This document shows, one piece after another, positions 53,989 to 61,466 of a stretch of 64,000 nucleotides of DNA. The notes under the pieces were generated by a model. The model was not told the DNA's origin. It did not search any database and saw only the letters and a program-made list of their open reading frames with translations. This DNA comes from Paenibacillus swuensis (GTDB lineage: Bacteria; Bacillota; Bacilli; Paenibacillales; DY6). The first letter of the stretch is position 1, and each line of letters begins with the position of its first letter. The stretch lies in contig NZ_CP011388.1 in the NCBI RefSeq assembly GCF_001644605.1, positions 2,632,501 to 2,696,500 of the forward strand, given 5' to 3'. A program made the position numbers and the translations under genes.

Positions 53989-53997
53989 TGATATAAT
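53989..53997 (+). promoter_or_regulatory. Probable ssrA promoter (extended -10)
   Basis: TGATATAAT is an extended -10. The nearest -35-like TTGTAA (53966-53971) is 20 bp away, so the extension may compensate. Confidence 0.5.
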
Positions 53998-54054
53998 GTT
54001 TATGTAGTACTTTTGTGTGTGAGATCGATTGTTGTGACTCATGCTCAACATCTC

Positions 54055-54413
54055 GGGGGCGTTCTTGGATTCGACGGGGATAGTTTGAGCATCGGTTGCG
54101 GGTAGTGGGGACGCGTCCGCTTCATCAACGCTAAAGCCTATTAAATGGCAACCAACGTACAACTTTAGCAGCAGCTTAATAACCTGACTGTTAAGCTTCT
54201 ACCAAGCATCGCCCATGTGCTAGGATAGGGGCTCACTTTAGTGGGATACGCTGTAAGGTCTCCGCCTGGGGTCTTGCAGAAGAAGACAATCAGGCTGACC
54301 CAACGAGTAGCGGGTTACAGCGCGACTCTCGGGTGACATCAAATCTGTGACTACACCCGTAGAAGCCGGTGTGGCGATATTTTCGGACAGGGGTTCGACT
54401 CCCCTCGCCTCCA
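54055..54413 (+). ncRNA. ssrA: Transfer-messenger RNA
   Basis: About 359 nt. The 5' tRNA half starts GGGGGCGTTCTTGGATTCGACGGGG. The 3' half is GACAGGGGTTCGACTCCCC then CGCCTCCA, whose acceptor pairs with GGGGGCG (one G-U). CCA is not encoded. The tag frame starts at GGC 54147 and reads Gly-Asn-Gln-Arg-Thr-Thr-Leu-Ala-Ala-Ala, then TAATAA, giving a tag of AGNQRTTLAAA after the charged Ala. It works with SmpB (upstream) and RNase R. Its 3' end is the source of the repeated sequence tags found downstream. Confidence 0.95.
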
Positions 54414-54417
54414 TACC

Positions 54418-54655
54418 GATTAAATGAAAGAGCACCCGAGAGGGTGCTTTTTTCATTTTCGGTATGGAGGCGAGCAGGGAGGCGAACCCCGGGGGTTTAG
54501 TCCGCGCGCAGGAAGTGGTTAAAGTTGGTGCTGTTGGCGCCAACTGTGAACGGACGAGCACGGCATTGATATCTACCGACAGATGTCGTCATCTTCGAGA
54601 AGGCTTCGTCAGCAAGTTAAATCAGGATTATCGATACTCCCCTCGCCTCCATACC
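54418..54655 (+). repeat. ssrA-tail module 1
   Basis: Begins with the ssrA terminator and the complement of the tmRNA end (GGTATGGAGGCGAG at 54461-54474). It continues with a body containing GTCCGCGCGCAGGAAGTGG, the palindrome TTGGCGCCAA and GAACGGACGAGCACGGCAT. It ends with CTCCCCTCGCCTCCATACC, identical to the last bases of tmRNA and its flank. No convincing gene. 238 bp separate this tag from the genuine one. Confidence 0.85.
54428..54453 (+). terminator. ssrA terminator
   Basis: AGCACCC, loop GAGA, GGGTGCT, then TTTTTT. The surrounding arms (CTCGCCTCCATACCGA and TCGGTATGGAGGCGAG) extend it to a palindrome of about 70 bp reaching into the tmRNA 3' end. Confidence 0.9.
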
Positions 54656-54883
54656 TAAACGAAGAGCACCCTTAGGGGTGCTTTTTTCGTTAGGTATGCG
54701 AGGGGAGGAGAACCCCGTGAGGGTTCAGTCCGCGCGCAGGAAGTGGTTCGAGTTGGCGCTATTGGCGCCAACTTTGAACGGACGAGCACTGCATCGATAT
54801 CTACCGCCAGATGTAGTCATCATCGGGTAAGCTTCGTGAGCAGGTTAGATCAGGATTATCGATACTCCCCTCGCCTCCATACC
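54656..54883 (+). repeat. ssrA-tail module 2
   Basis: Same plan as module 1. A terminator hairpin (GAGCACCC, TTAG, GGGTGCTTTTTT) sits near 54663-54690. The body has CGCGCGCAGGAAGTGG, GTTGGCGCTATTGGCGCCAAC and GAACGGACGAGCACTGCAT, and the module ends in the CTCCCCTCGCCTCCATACC tag (tag spacing 228 bp). Confidence 0.85.
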
Positions 54884-55090
54884 TTTTCAAAAAAGCATCG
54901 ATCCTCTGGATCGATGCTTTTTTGCGTGAATGGAGGCGATCAGGGAGGAGAACCCCAGGGTTCAGTCCCCGCGGACGAAGCGTAGCGAAGGAGCACGGCA
55001 TCGATATCAACCTTTAGGTGTTGTCATCATCGAATAGACTTCGTCAGCAGGTTAAATCAGGATTATCGATACTCCCCTCGCCTCCATAAC
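54884..55090 (+). repeat. ssrA-tail module 3
   Basis: Third copy with a different terminator stem (AAAAAAGCATCGATCC, TCT, GGATCGATGCTTTTTT). The TTGGCGCCAA part is deleted and replaced by GCGGACGAAGCGTAGCGAAG. It ends CTCCCCTCGCCTCCATAAC (tag spacing 207 bp). Confidence 0.8.
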
Positions 55091-55250
55091 AATGAAAAAG
55101 TACTCATTGGATACTTTTGTCATTGGTATGCGGAGGAGAATCCCTTGTGGTTCAGTACGCGCGCAGGAAGTGGATTGAGTTGCCACATTTCGCGTTAACT
55201 GTGAACGGACGAGCACACATCGATATCTACTGCCAGATATCTTAGAATAT
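55091..55250 (+). repeat. ssrA-tail module 4, truncated
   Basis: Starts with AATGAAAAAGTA...TACTTTTGTCATT, a terminator-like hairpin. The body has GTACGCGCGCAGGAAGTGG and GAACGGACGAGCACACATCG, but stops near 55250 without the closing tag. AT-rich sequence follows. Confidence 0.75.
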
Positions 55251-55331
55251 GCTTAGATGTATATTAATTTCTAAGAGTTTTAATTATGATAGTATATATG
55301 TAATAAGAAATAATATATCGGAGGTGGCGAA

Positions 55332-55589
55332 ATGCGGTGGCAAGAAGTTCAGGAACGGTTTCCGGAAAAATGGGTTGTTCTGGAGGCTACGAAGGCTTAT
55401 TCAGAAAAAGGACATCGTTACATTGAAGAAGTTGTTGTAATCGATGCGCTGATTGATTCAAGAGAAGCCCTTCGCCGTTACAGCGAACTGCATCGACAGG
55501 AACCTAACCGTGAATATTGCTTCTTTCACACTTCTCGACCGGAACTAGTAGCGAGGGAACGCTATGTCGGGATTCGAGGTCCAAGATGA
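55332..55589 (+). CDS. Small protein of unknown function upstream of retropepsin-like protease
   Basis: An 85-residue soluble protein (MRWQEVQERFPEKWVVLEAT...). I recognise no family. It is rich in charged residues, has no signal peptide or membrane helix, and holds a strand-rich N-terminal half followed by a helical Arg/Glu segment. TCGGAGGTGG lies 6 bp before the ATG. Its stop overlaps the ATG of the aspartic-protease-like gene (ATGA), so the two are co-translated and probably act together. It lies in an AT-rich stretch just beyond the ssrA-derived modules, suggesting acquired DNA. Confidence 0.75.
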   Translation: MRWQEVQERFPEKWVVLEATKAYSEKGHRYIEEVVVIDALIDSREALRRYSELHRQEPNREYCFFHTSRPELVARERYVGIRGPR

Positions 55590-55969
55590 ACTTAATTGAG
55601 TTTTACGGATTACCTTTTGTAAAGCTAACGATAGTATATAGAGGAAAAGAGCTTGAACTGAGCAGAGTGCTACTTGATACAGGTTCGGCAAGCACGCTTT
55701 TCAGTGCTGATGTGGTTGGAGATATCGGTATTGTCCCTGAAGAGAATGATGTCGTTGATATCATCCGTGGAGTAGGTGGAGTGGAGTACGTATACACTAA
55801 ATACATGGATGCCATCCATTTCGATGGTCAGTCATTCTCTCATTTTCAGGTCGAGATCGGCAGTATGGACTATGGTCTAGAGATTGACGGTATACTTGGA
55901 TTTGATTTCATGAAGGCAGCAGGTCTTATAATAGATACTAATATAATGAATGTCAGATCGCAGTTATAA
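55586..55969 (+). CDS. Retropepsin-like aspartyl protease
   Basis: A 127-residue protein with the single-lobe aspartic protease (retropepsin) pattern: LLDTGSAS with catalytic Asp at residue 31, a hydrophobic flap region in the middle (DIIRGVGGVEYVY), and IDGILGFDFMKAAGLIID, the second conserved Gly-containing block. Such proteins act as dimers. There is no signal peptide, so it would be cytoplasmic. The ATG at 55586 overlaps the stop of the small upstream gene; a longer upstream frame is out of context. Substrate unknown; the upstream small protein may be a substrate or partner. Confidence 0.8.
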   Translation: MNLIEFYGLPFVKLTIVYRGKELELSRVLLDTGSASTLFSADVVGDIGIVPEENDVVDIIRGVGGVEYVYTKYMDAIHFDGQSFSHFQVEIGSMDYGLEIDGILGFDFMKAAGLIIDTNIMNVRSQL

Positions 55970-56090
55970 TTTAATTGCTACATCAAGTCCGTGTAAGTAT
56001 AAACCCGTCACGAAGCGTTTATATATTTTTTCTACGCATTCCACTTTTGATATAATAAAAACAACATCTGAACGAAATGAGTGTCATACC

Positions 56091-56414
56091 ATGAACAACG
56101 AAGACAAACAGGCCGCCATTAAAGCGATTTCTAACGAGACGCGCTTTAAGATCCTATGCTGGCTCAGGGAACCGGAGACGAATTTCGGAGCTCAAGTGAT
56201 GCACGCCGAGTTTCCGAGTGGCGTATGCGTGGGCAGTATCCAGGAGAAGTCGGGTCTTACCCAGTCCGTGATCTCGTCCTACCTCACTTCCATGCAGAAG
56301 GCGGGACTGCTGGAATCTCGCCGATTCGGTCAATGGACTTATTACCGCCGCAATGAAAAGGGAATAGACTCGTTACTGAACGAATTGAACGCCAATCTGA
56401 AAGGGAAGGATTGA
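56091..56414 (+). CDS. ArsR-family transcriptional regulator
   Basis: A 107-residue winged-helix protein: AIKAISNETRFKILCWLREP at the N terminus, then recognition region EKSGLTQSVISSYLTSMQKA and wing LLESRRFGQWTYYRRNEK. ArsR proteins are small repressors released by metals, thiol oxidation or electrophiles. No classical CXC metal site is present; single Cys residues occur at about 24 and 47. It precedes an Old Yellow Enzyme gene in the same direction, with an inverted-repeat region between, so local autoregulation and control of that flavoenzyme is likely. TATAAT lies at 56051-56056. The ribosome site is weak. Confidence 0.88.
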   Translation: MNNEDKQAAIKAISNETRFKILCWLREPETNFGAQVMHAEFPSGVCVGSIQEKSGLTQSVISSYLTSMQKAGLLESRRFGQWTYYRRNEKGIDSLLNELNANLKGKD

Positions 56415-56418
56415 TAAG

Positions 56419-56487
56419 AGTTCGTTAATGGCTTGCATTTTAAAATAAATATCTATATATTTAGAAATCTAGATATATAAACGAACT
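56419..56487. promoter_or_regulatory. Nested inverted repeats, probable ArsR-type operator
   Basis: An outer perfect 8 bp repeat, AGTTCGTT (56419-56426) and AACGAACT (56480-56487), encloses an AT-rich inner pair TATCTA (56450-56455) and TAGATA (56470-56475). It lies between the regulator and the flavoenzyme gene. Operator function is inferred. Confidence 0.5.
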
Positions 56488-56511
56488 ACATAATTTTAGG
56501 AGGAGATTTAG

Positions 56512-57624
56512 ATGACCTTGTCCAAAACCGCAGATGCTTTATTCCAGCCGTTCAATGGAGGGAATCTTGAGCTTTCCAATCGCATAGTCATGGCCCCGAT
56601 GACCCGTACGTTCTCACCGAAAGGCGTTCCAGGCGCTGAAGTCGCCGCCTACTACCGTCGCAGAGCCGAGAACGCTGTCGGTCTCATTATTACGGAGGGC
56701 ACCGTCATCAACCATCCTGCGGCTGCATCCGACCACAACGTGCCTCATTTCTACGGAGAGGAAGCGCTGAAAGGCTGGGAGCACGTTGTGCGTGAGGTAC
56801 ATGCGGCGGGCGGAAAAATTGCTCCACAGATCTGGCATACGGGTACGGCCAGAACACGCGAGAAATTCCCGGAATCCGACGCGGCTCCAGTCGGGCCATC
56901 CGGCCTTAACCTTATGGGACAGCCGGTATCCGAGCCGCTGACCAAGGAAGAAATCCATGGCATCATACAGGCCTACGCCGACGCGGCATCCGATGCGAAA
57001 CGCATAGGCTTTGATGCGGTCGAGATTCACGGCGCACATGCCTACCTCATTGACCAATTCTTCTGGGGTGTCACCAATAAGCGTACGGACGAATACGGCG
57101 GCGACCTCGTGGGACGCACTCGGTTCGCCGTTGAAGTGATTGAAGCGGTTCGCAAGGCCGTCGGCCCCGAATTCCCAATCATCTTCCGCTTCTCTCAATG
57201 GAAGCCCGTGGACTATTCCGCCAAACTCGCGCATACACCGGAGGAGCTTAAGAACTTCCTCGAACCGTTGTCGGCGGCGGGCGTGGACATTTTCCATGCC
57301 TCCACACGACGCTTCTGGGAACCGGAGTTTGAGGGATCAGACCTTAACCTTGCGGGCTGGACACGCAAGCTAACAGGCAAGCCAACCATCACCGTAGGCT
57401 CTGTCGGGCTGGACTCAGACTTTATGAGTATGTTCACGGAAGGCAAAGGTAGTCAGACCGCCGGCATCGGCGAGATCATCGAGCGTCTGGAGCGCAACGA
57501 GTTCGACCTTGTGGCCGTGGGCCGCGCGTTGCTTGGCGATCCGGCGTGGGCCGCCAAGATTCGCGACGGACGTACCGAGGAATTGGAAGTGTTCACCCGC
57601 GAGGCGCTAGGCACGTTGAGCTGA
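56512..57624 (+). CDS. NADH:flavin oxidoreductase, Old Yellow Enzyme family
   Basis: A 370-residue FMN-dependent ene-reductase. FMN and substrate motifs: NRIVMAPMTRTFSPKGVPG at the N terminus, IITEGTVI, HTGTARTREKF, FDAVEIHGAHAYLIDQFFWG (conserved His-x-x-x-Tyr region) and the C-terminal phosphate site LVAVGRALLGDPAWAAKI. It resembles NemA/OYE enzymes that reduce electrophilic alkenes, nitro compounds or N-ethylmaleimide. Coupling to an ArsR-type sensor fits an electrophile response, as with NemR-nemA elsewhere. TTTTAGGAGGAG precedes the ATG. Confidence 0.93.
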   Translation: MTLSKTADALFQPFNGGNLELSNRIVMAPMTRTFSPKGVPGAEVAAYYRRRAENAVGLIITEGTVINHPAAASDHNVPHFYGEEALKGWEHVVREVHAAGGKIAPQIWHTGTARTREKFPESDAAPVGPSGLNLMGQPVSEPLTKEEIHGIIQAYADAASDAKRIGFDAVEIHGAHAYLIDQFFWGVTNKRTDEYGGDLVGRTRFAVEVIEAVRKAVGPEFPIIFRFSQWKPVDYSAKLAHTPEELKNFLEPLSAAGVDIFHASTRRFWEPEFEGSDLNLAGWTRKLTGKPTITVGSVGLDSDFMSMFTEGKGSQTAGIGEIIERLERNEFDLVAVGRALLGDPAWAAKIRDGRTEELEVFTREALGTLS

Positions 57625-57710
57625 CAAGGTTGTCCCAAAAGGTAAAGGAACAATTGACCTGAAGCGTGACTAACACTTGTGCATAATCTAATCAATCAGA
57701 GTTGCAATAG

Positions 57711-57767
57711 ATACCAAAGGCAAAAATGGGAGTCGTTTATTAGCCCTTTTTGTCTTTGGTATTTTTA
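57711..57767 (+). terminator. Terminator after flavoenzyme gene
   Basis: ATACCAAAGGCAAAAATGGG pairs with CCCTTTTTGTCTTTGGTAT, followed by TTTTTATT: a long, nearly perfect stem. Confidence 0.9.
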
Positions 57768-57850
57768 TTAGACTACAAAACTTAGAACTGCTCCTTTCGC
57801 CAACCGGATGGTACGATGGATGCAAGAGTTACAGAAGGAGTTGCATCAGC

Positions 57851-58618
57851 ATGTTGACGAAATTACCAAGGTCCCGTCTAGCCGCCTATGCGGCATCCAA
57901 GCTGGGCGCTGCAGGAGTTGTGTTCTTAGGTTTCCTAATGATTATGAGCCGGTTCCAATTATACGAAATGTGGGAGCTGACGCGGCAGTTGCGGCTGTGG
58001 CTGTTTATCTATGTTTATGCGATTTTGTTCTCGGTCGCGGTGGACGTGCTACTCCGGAAGCGGAAGGCAGGGTCTTCACGGACGGCACGAATCATAATGT
58101 TATATACCCTAGGGGGGTATATCCCCTTCTTGATCTGGTTTCGCGAAGAATGGATTTGGGGTCTGTATGCCGGCTTTTTCGGGGTATGTTGCTCGCTAAC
58201 CTTCCTCTGTGCGACAAGACTGTTCCGCGGGCGATGGCCTTACAGCGCAATTACTGCCATCCTCTTGCTTGCGGGTGCCGTATATGTCTCTGTCACTGAT
58301 TTCACCGTGACGAAAGAGTGGACGGATCGCCGAACGACAGACGGATATGAGGCTGAATTCGTTTACTTCCATGGACATAGAACCATTCCGGTCAAGCTCG
58401 AAGCGGGTCAAACGTTATCGTATAGGATTGATTGGCAAATTAAGCATGGCGGATATGGGACTCACCTGGATGCGGAAGGCGGAGCGTATACGAACGTGAA
58501 GCGGGACGGGGAAGGGTGGATTGCCTATTCGGTTAACGCACCAACCACCGTTAACATTGTTGTAACGGGTAAACGGGCGCAAGGCGCGTTGGATGTTAGG
58601 TGGAATATTACCGAGTAG
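57851..58618 (+). CDS. Membrane protein of unknown function
   Basis: A 255-residue protein. The N-terminal 155 residues hold about five hydrophobic segments (GAAGVVFLGFLMIM, LWLFIYVYAILFSVAV, IIMLYTLGGYIPFLIW, LYAGFFGVCCSLTFL, AITAILLLAGAVYVS). A soluble C-terminal domain of about 95 residues is probably extracellular and strand-rich (LEAGQTLSYRIDWQI, NAPTTVNIVVTGKRAQGALDV), reminiscent of a jelly-roll. I do not recognise the family. AGAAGGAG lies 10 bp before the ATG. It stands alone between two terminators. A competing frame over the same DNA (57808-58299) has no ribosome site and was rejected. Confidence 0.75.
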   Translation: MLTKLPRSRLAAYAASKLGAAGVVFLGFLMIMSRFQLYEMWELTRQLRLWLFIYVYAILFSVAVDVLLRKRKAGSSRTARIIMLYTLGGYIPFLIWFREEWIWGLYAGFFGVCCSLTFLCATRLFRGRWPYSAITAILLLAGAVYVSVTDFTVTKEWTDRRTTDGYEAEFVYFHGHRTIPVKLEAGQTLSYRIDWQIKHGGYGTHLDAEGGAYTNVKRDGEGWIAYSVNAPTTVNIVVTGKRAQGALDVRWNITE

Positions 58619-58643
58619 GTACAAATATGCAACTTCCGAAGAG

Positions 58644-58672
58644 CAGGCGGTGTTAGCCGTCCTGTATTTTTG
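58644..58672 (+). terminator. Terminator after membrane protein gene
   Basis: CAGGCGG and CCGTCCTG pair with one bulged base around TGTTAG, followed by TATTTTT. Confidence 0.65.
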
Positions 58673-58697
58673 GAGTAAGGATTGAGGTGTTTACGGG

Positions 58698-58726
58698 TTG
58701 TGAATTGGCTCTTTTTGGAATAAAAT
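58698..58726 (+). promoter_or_regulatory. Probable promoter of AraC-type regulator
   Basis: TTGTGA (58698-58703), a 17 bp spacer, TAAAAT (58721-58726). Confidence 0.55.
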
Positions 58727-58778
58727 ACTTTTGTAAGCATTTACATCTCGGAGCACAACCGCATCGCATGAGACCGGA

Positions 58779-59768
58779 ATGGAGGGGAGTTCCCTGCACA
58801 ATCTTGTTGATCTCATTCATGGCACCCCCACGCTCCTCGCTCTGGAACGTCTGCATGCCTGTGCCGATTTGCCCCATACAATGAACGTTGATGAAGGATA
58901 CGCTTTACTGTATATCTATAATGGGCAGTGTAGCATGACAAGGAACCTGCTCCCCTATGAGCTGATGACCGGTCATGCCCTGTTCCTTCGACCCCCGGAG
59001 ATCATTCGAATTGTAACGGGAACTTCGTCATTTCAAGGCATAATCCTCAGCTTCAATATTCAACTTCATGATTCTGTGAGAGTTAGCTTGGATCGCAATG
59101 TAACTTCAACGATTCAATTGTCGGAACCCGAGCGCCAACGTCTTGAATATGCTCTGGATGTCCTGCAACAAGAAGTTAAACACCCTCAATTAGGTTCAAA
59201 AGAAATGATCAGCAGCTATCTCCAAACCATTGTCATCATGTTACTACGCCAGATCCAGCAGACCGCACAATCAGCATATTCACCAGCATCGCATGCATCG
59301 GCATCACATCCAGTACCGCATTTATCCTCACCTCATACGTCATCCATACATAGTTCCTCACACGAGCCCAAGCCGATTATTTCCACGGACTACGCGCCGC
59401 CGTTATACGAATCTGCACATCCCCCTTGGCCAAATGTCGCCGCATCCTCCGAGCCAACGATCGGTCAACACATCCAAAAATACATTGAAGCCAACTTCGA
59501 GCGCGAGCTCTCCCTGGCGGATCTAGCGAGGCTGGTGCATGTCAGTCCGCATCACCTGGCGCACGTGTTCAAGGATGAGACGGGGATGGCCCCGATCCGT
59601 TACGTCATTCATTGCCGCATGGAGAAGGCGAAGAGCCTGCTGCTCGAAACGAACCTGAAAGTCTATGAAATCGCCGAGCGCATCGGCTATCCGAACCTGA
59701 CCCATTTTAATCAGATTTTCAAAAAGCTTTCAGGCGTCTCCCCCGGAGAATACCGCAAAAAGCGATGA
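58779..59768 (+). CDS. AraC-family transcriptional regulator
   Basis: A 329-residue regulator. The N-terminal cupin-like sensing domain (about 1-150) is followed by a low-complexity Ser/His/Pro linker (about 160-225: SPASHASASHPVPHLSS and similar). The C-terminal double helix-turn-helix is ELSLADLARLVHVSPHHLAH ... LKVYEIAERIGYPNLTHFNQ, ending FKKLSGVSPGEYRKKR. The long polar linker is unusual for the family. It lies just upstream of a sugar ABC system in the same direction and is its probable activator. The start is uncertain: the ATG at 58779 lacks a clear ribosome site, and a GGAGGGGAG motif immediately after it could serve a later non-ATG start. Confidence 0.85.
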   Translation: MEGSSLHNLVDLIHGTPTLLALERLHACADLPHTMNVDEGYALLYIYNGQCSMTRNLLPYELMTGHALFLRPPEIIRIVTGTSSFQGIILSFNIQLHDSVRVSLDRNVTSTIQLSEPERQRLEYALDVLQQEVKHPQLGSKEMISSYLQTIVIMLLRQIQQTAQSAYSPASHASASHPVPHLSSPHTSSIHSSSHEPKPIISTDYAPPLYESAHPPWPNVAASSEPTIGQHIQKYIEANFERELSLADLARLVHVSPHHLAHVFKDETGMAPIRYVIHCRMEKAKSLLLETNLKVYEIAERIGYPNLTHFNQIFKKLSGVSPGEYRKKR

Positions 59769-59775
59769 ATCGAAT

Positions 59776-59847
59776 CGCTAACCCGCTAACTTGTTGACTC
59801 GCTAACTTTCTAAATTACTAAGTCGCTAGCTTACCAATCGCTACATC
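59776..59847 (+). repeat. Degenerate octamer tandem repeat
   Basis: About nine imperfect units with consensus CGCTAACT in an 8 bp phase (CGCTAACC, CGCTAACT, TGTTGACT, CGCTAACT, TTCTAAAT, TACTAAGT, CGCTAGCT, TACCAATC). It fills the gap between the AraC gene and the ribosome site of the ABC ATPase gene. Confidence 0.65.
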
Positions 59848-59862
59848 GCGAAAGGAGTGCCC

Positions 59863-61338
59863 ATGCTCAAACTTAACGCAATCCGCAAACGCTTCCTCAA
59901 CGTTGTCGCACTCGACGGGGTCGATTTGGAACTCCGGCCGGGCGAGATTCACGCGCTGATCGGTCCGAACGGAGCCGGTAAATCGACGCTGATGCACATC
60001 CTGGCGGGACTGCTCCATCCTGATGAGGGCTCGATTGAGCTCGACGGAACGAATGTCCAATTCAAGTCCGTCCAGGACGCCGGCCGGCACGGCATCGCCA
60101 TGCTGCATCAAGATCCGGTGCTCGTGCCGGATTTGAGCGTGTGCGAGAACATCTTCCTGGGAGCGGAGCCGACGATCGCCGGGTTTATCCCCCGCATCGG
60201 TTACATGAAGGCGGAGTCCCGGCGGTTGCTAAAGCAGCTAGGCTATGCCGTCCATCCGGACACGCCGGTCCGCAGTCTGACCTACAGTCAGCAATCCATT
60301 GTGGCGATTGCCAAAGCGTTGGCGCGCAAATCCCGCATTCTTATCATGGATGAGCCCACCTCCTACCTGTCCGGTGTGGAAAGCGCGCGCCTGTTCGACA
60401 TCATGCGAAGACTGAGGGAGGAAGGCGTCACGATCGTATTCATCTCTCATCGGATGAAGGAAGTGATTGACATATGCGACCGGGTCACCGTCGTTCGGGA
60501 CGGCAAGCATGTCCTGACCTCCGAAGTGGGCGCCGTCACACAGGAACAACTCATTCGCCACATGCTCGGACACAGTCCTCAGCATTGGTTCCCGCCGATC
60601 CTGAATTCGCCGGGGCGGGCGTTGTTCGAAGTCCGGGGACTAACGCAGCATCCGGACTTTCGTGATATTCACCTCAAGCTTCATGAGGGTGAAATTCTCG
60701 GCATTGCCGGGCTGGTCGGCTCTGGTAAATCGGAGCTGGCCCGCGCTCTGTTCGCTCAAGCCCGAGGCAACGGCGGGAGTCTAGGGAGTCTAGGAAGTCT
60801 AGGGAACCTGCTGAAATCGCGTAACGTGCGTGTCGGTCTGGTCCATTCCAATCGCGTGGAAGAGGGGTTGTTTATGGAACTTGGGGTGAAGTCGAACCTG
60901 ACGATATCCTCCCTGGACGTCATGGAGCAGAGGCACTTGCTGAACGCGGAACGCGAGGTGGGCGCGGCTTTGGATACAGTAATGGATTTGGATATTAAAG
61001 TGGAACATTTAAATCAGGAGGTTCGCTTTTTAAGCGGAGGAAGTCAACAGAAGGTGGCACTGGGCAAATGGCTCGTGTCGAATTGCGATTTATTCCTGCT
61101 GGATGAGCCAACCCGGGGAATCGATCTCGGCAGCAAGGGTGAGATGTACGCGACAATGCATGAGTTGGTGGAACGGGGGAAGGGCATGATTGTGTTTTCC
61201 TCCGATGTATCGGAACTGCTGGGGCTGTGTACGCGAATCGCGGTCATGTACGAAGGAGCCATTGTGGCGGAGTTGCATCATTCGGAAGCGACTGAGGAGC
61301 GAATCTACGCGCTGGCGACAGGCTCGGAGATGGTGTAG
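59863..61338 (+). CDS. Sugar ABC transporter ATPase, RbsA/MglA type (first copy)
   Basis: A 491-residue double ABC ATPase of the RbsA/MglA/XylG class energising uptake of a monosaccharide. N-half: Walker A GPNGAGKST, signature-like LTYSQQSIVAIAKALA, Walker B ILIMDEPTSYL, H-loop FISHRMKEV. C-half: GLVGSGKSELA, a fuller Walker A than usual for this half, then LSGGSQQKVALGKWL and LFLLDEPTRGIDLGS. Around residue 305 a 9 bp DNA repeat (GGGAGTCTA-like, about three copies) encodes Ser-Leu-Gly repeats in a loop. The ATG at 59863 follows AAAGGAG; an in-frame GTG at 59857 lies inside that site. A second, separate ATPase of the same class lies after the binding-protein gene. Confidence 0.9.
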   Translation: MLKLNAIRKRFLNVVALDGVDLELRPGEIHALIGPNGAGKSTLMHILAGLLHPDEGSIELDGTNVQFKSVQDAGRHGIAMLHQDPVLVPDLSVCENIFLGAEPTIAGFIPRIGYMKAESRRLLKQLGYAVHPDTPVRSLTYSQQSIVAIAKALARKSRILIMDEPTSYLSGVESARLFDIMRRLREEGVTIVFISHRMKEVIDICDRVTVVRDGKHVLTSEVGAVTQEQLIRHMLGHSPQHWFPPILNSPGRALFEVRGLTQHPDFRDIHLKLHEGEILGIAGLVGSGKSELARALFAQARGNGGSLGSLGSLGNLLKSRNVRVGLVHSNRVEEGLFMELGVKSNLTISSLDVMEQRHLLNAEREVGAALDTVMDLDIKVEHLNQEVRFLSGGSQQKVALGKWLVSNCDLFLLDEPTRGIDLGSKGEMYATMHELVERGKGMIVFSSDVSELLGLCTRIAVMYEGAIVAELHHSEATEERIYALATGSEMV

Positions 61339-61422
61339 AGAGAAGTGAAATCGCAAGAAACCATAATATTTTGCACAAAATACCGGATAGTATCCTCGCC
61401 CCATTTCATGGAAAATAGTAAC

Positions 61423-61436
61423 TGTAAGCGCTTTAT
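61423..61436 (+). promoter_or_regulatory. cre site (CcpA operator)
   Basis: TGTAAGCGCTTTAT differs from the ideal TGAAAGCGCTTTCA at two positions. It lies 30 bp before the binding-protein gene. Catabolite repression through HprK-phosphorylated HPr is inferred. Confidence 0.7.
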
Positions 61437-61466
61437 ATCACTCAGAAACAATGGGGAGGGTGTTTA

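Noticed and set aside
54464-54985. Small plus-strand frames in the ssrA-derived modules (64 and 80 codons)
   Set aside because: They run through terminator hairpins and repeat tags, have no ribosome sites, and are not preserved in frame between modules.
57808-58299. 163-codon frame overlapping the membrane protein gene
   Set aside because: It has no ribosome site; the alternative frame at 57851 has AGAAGGAG and a coherent membrane-protein pattern.
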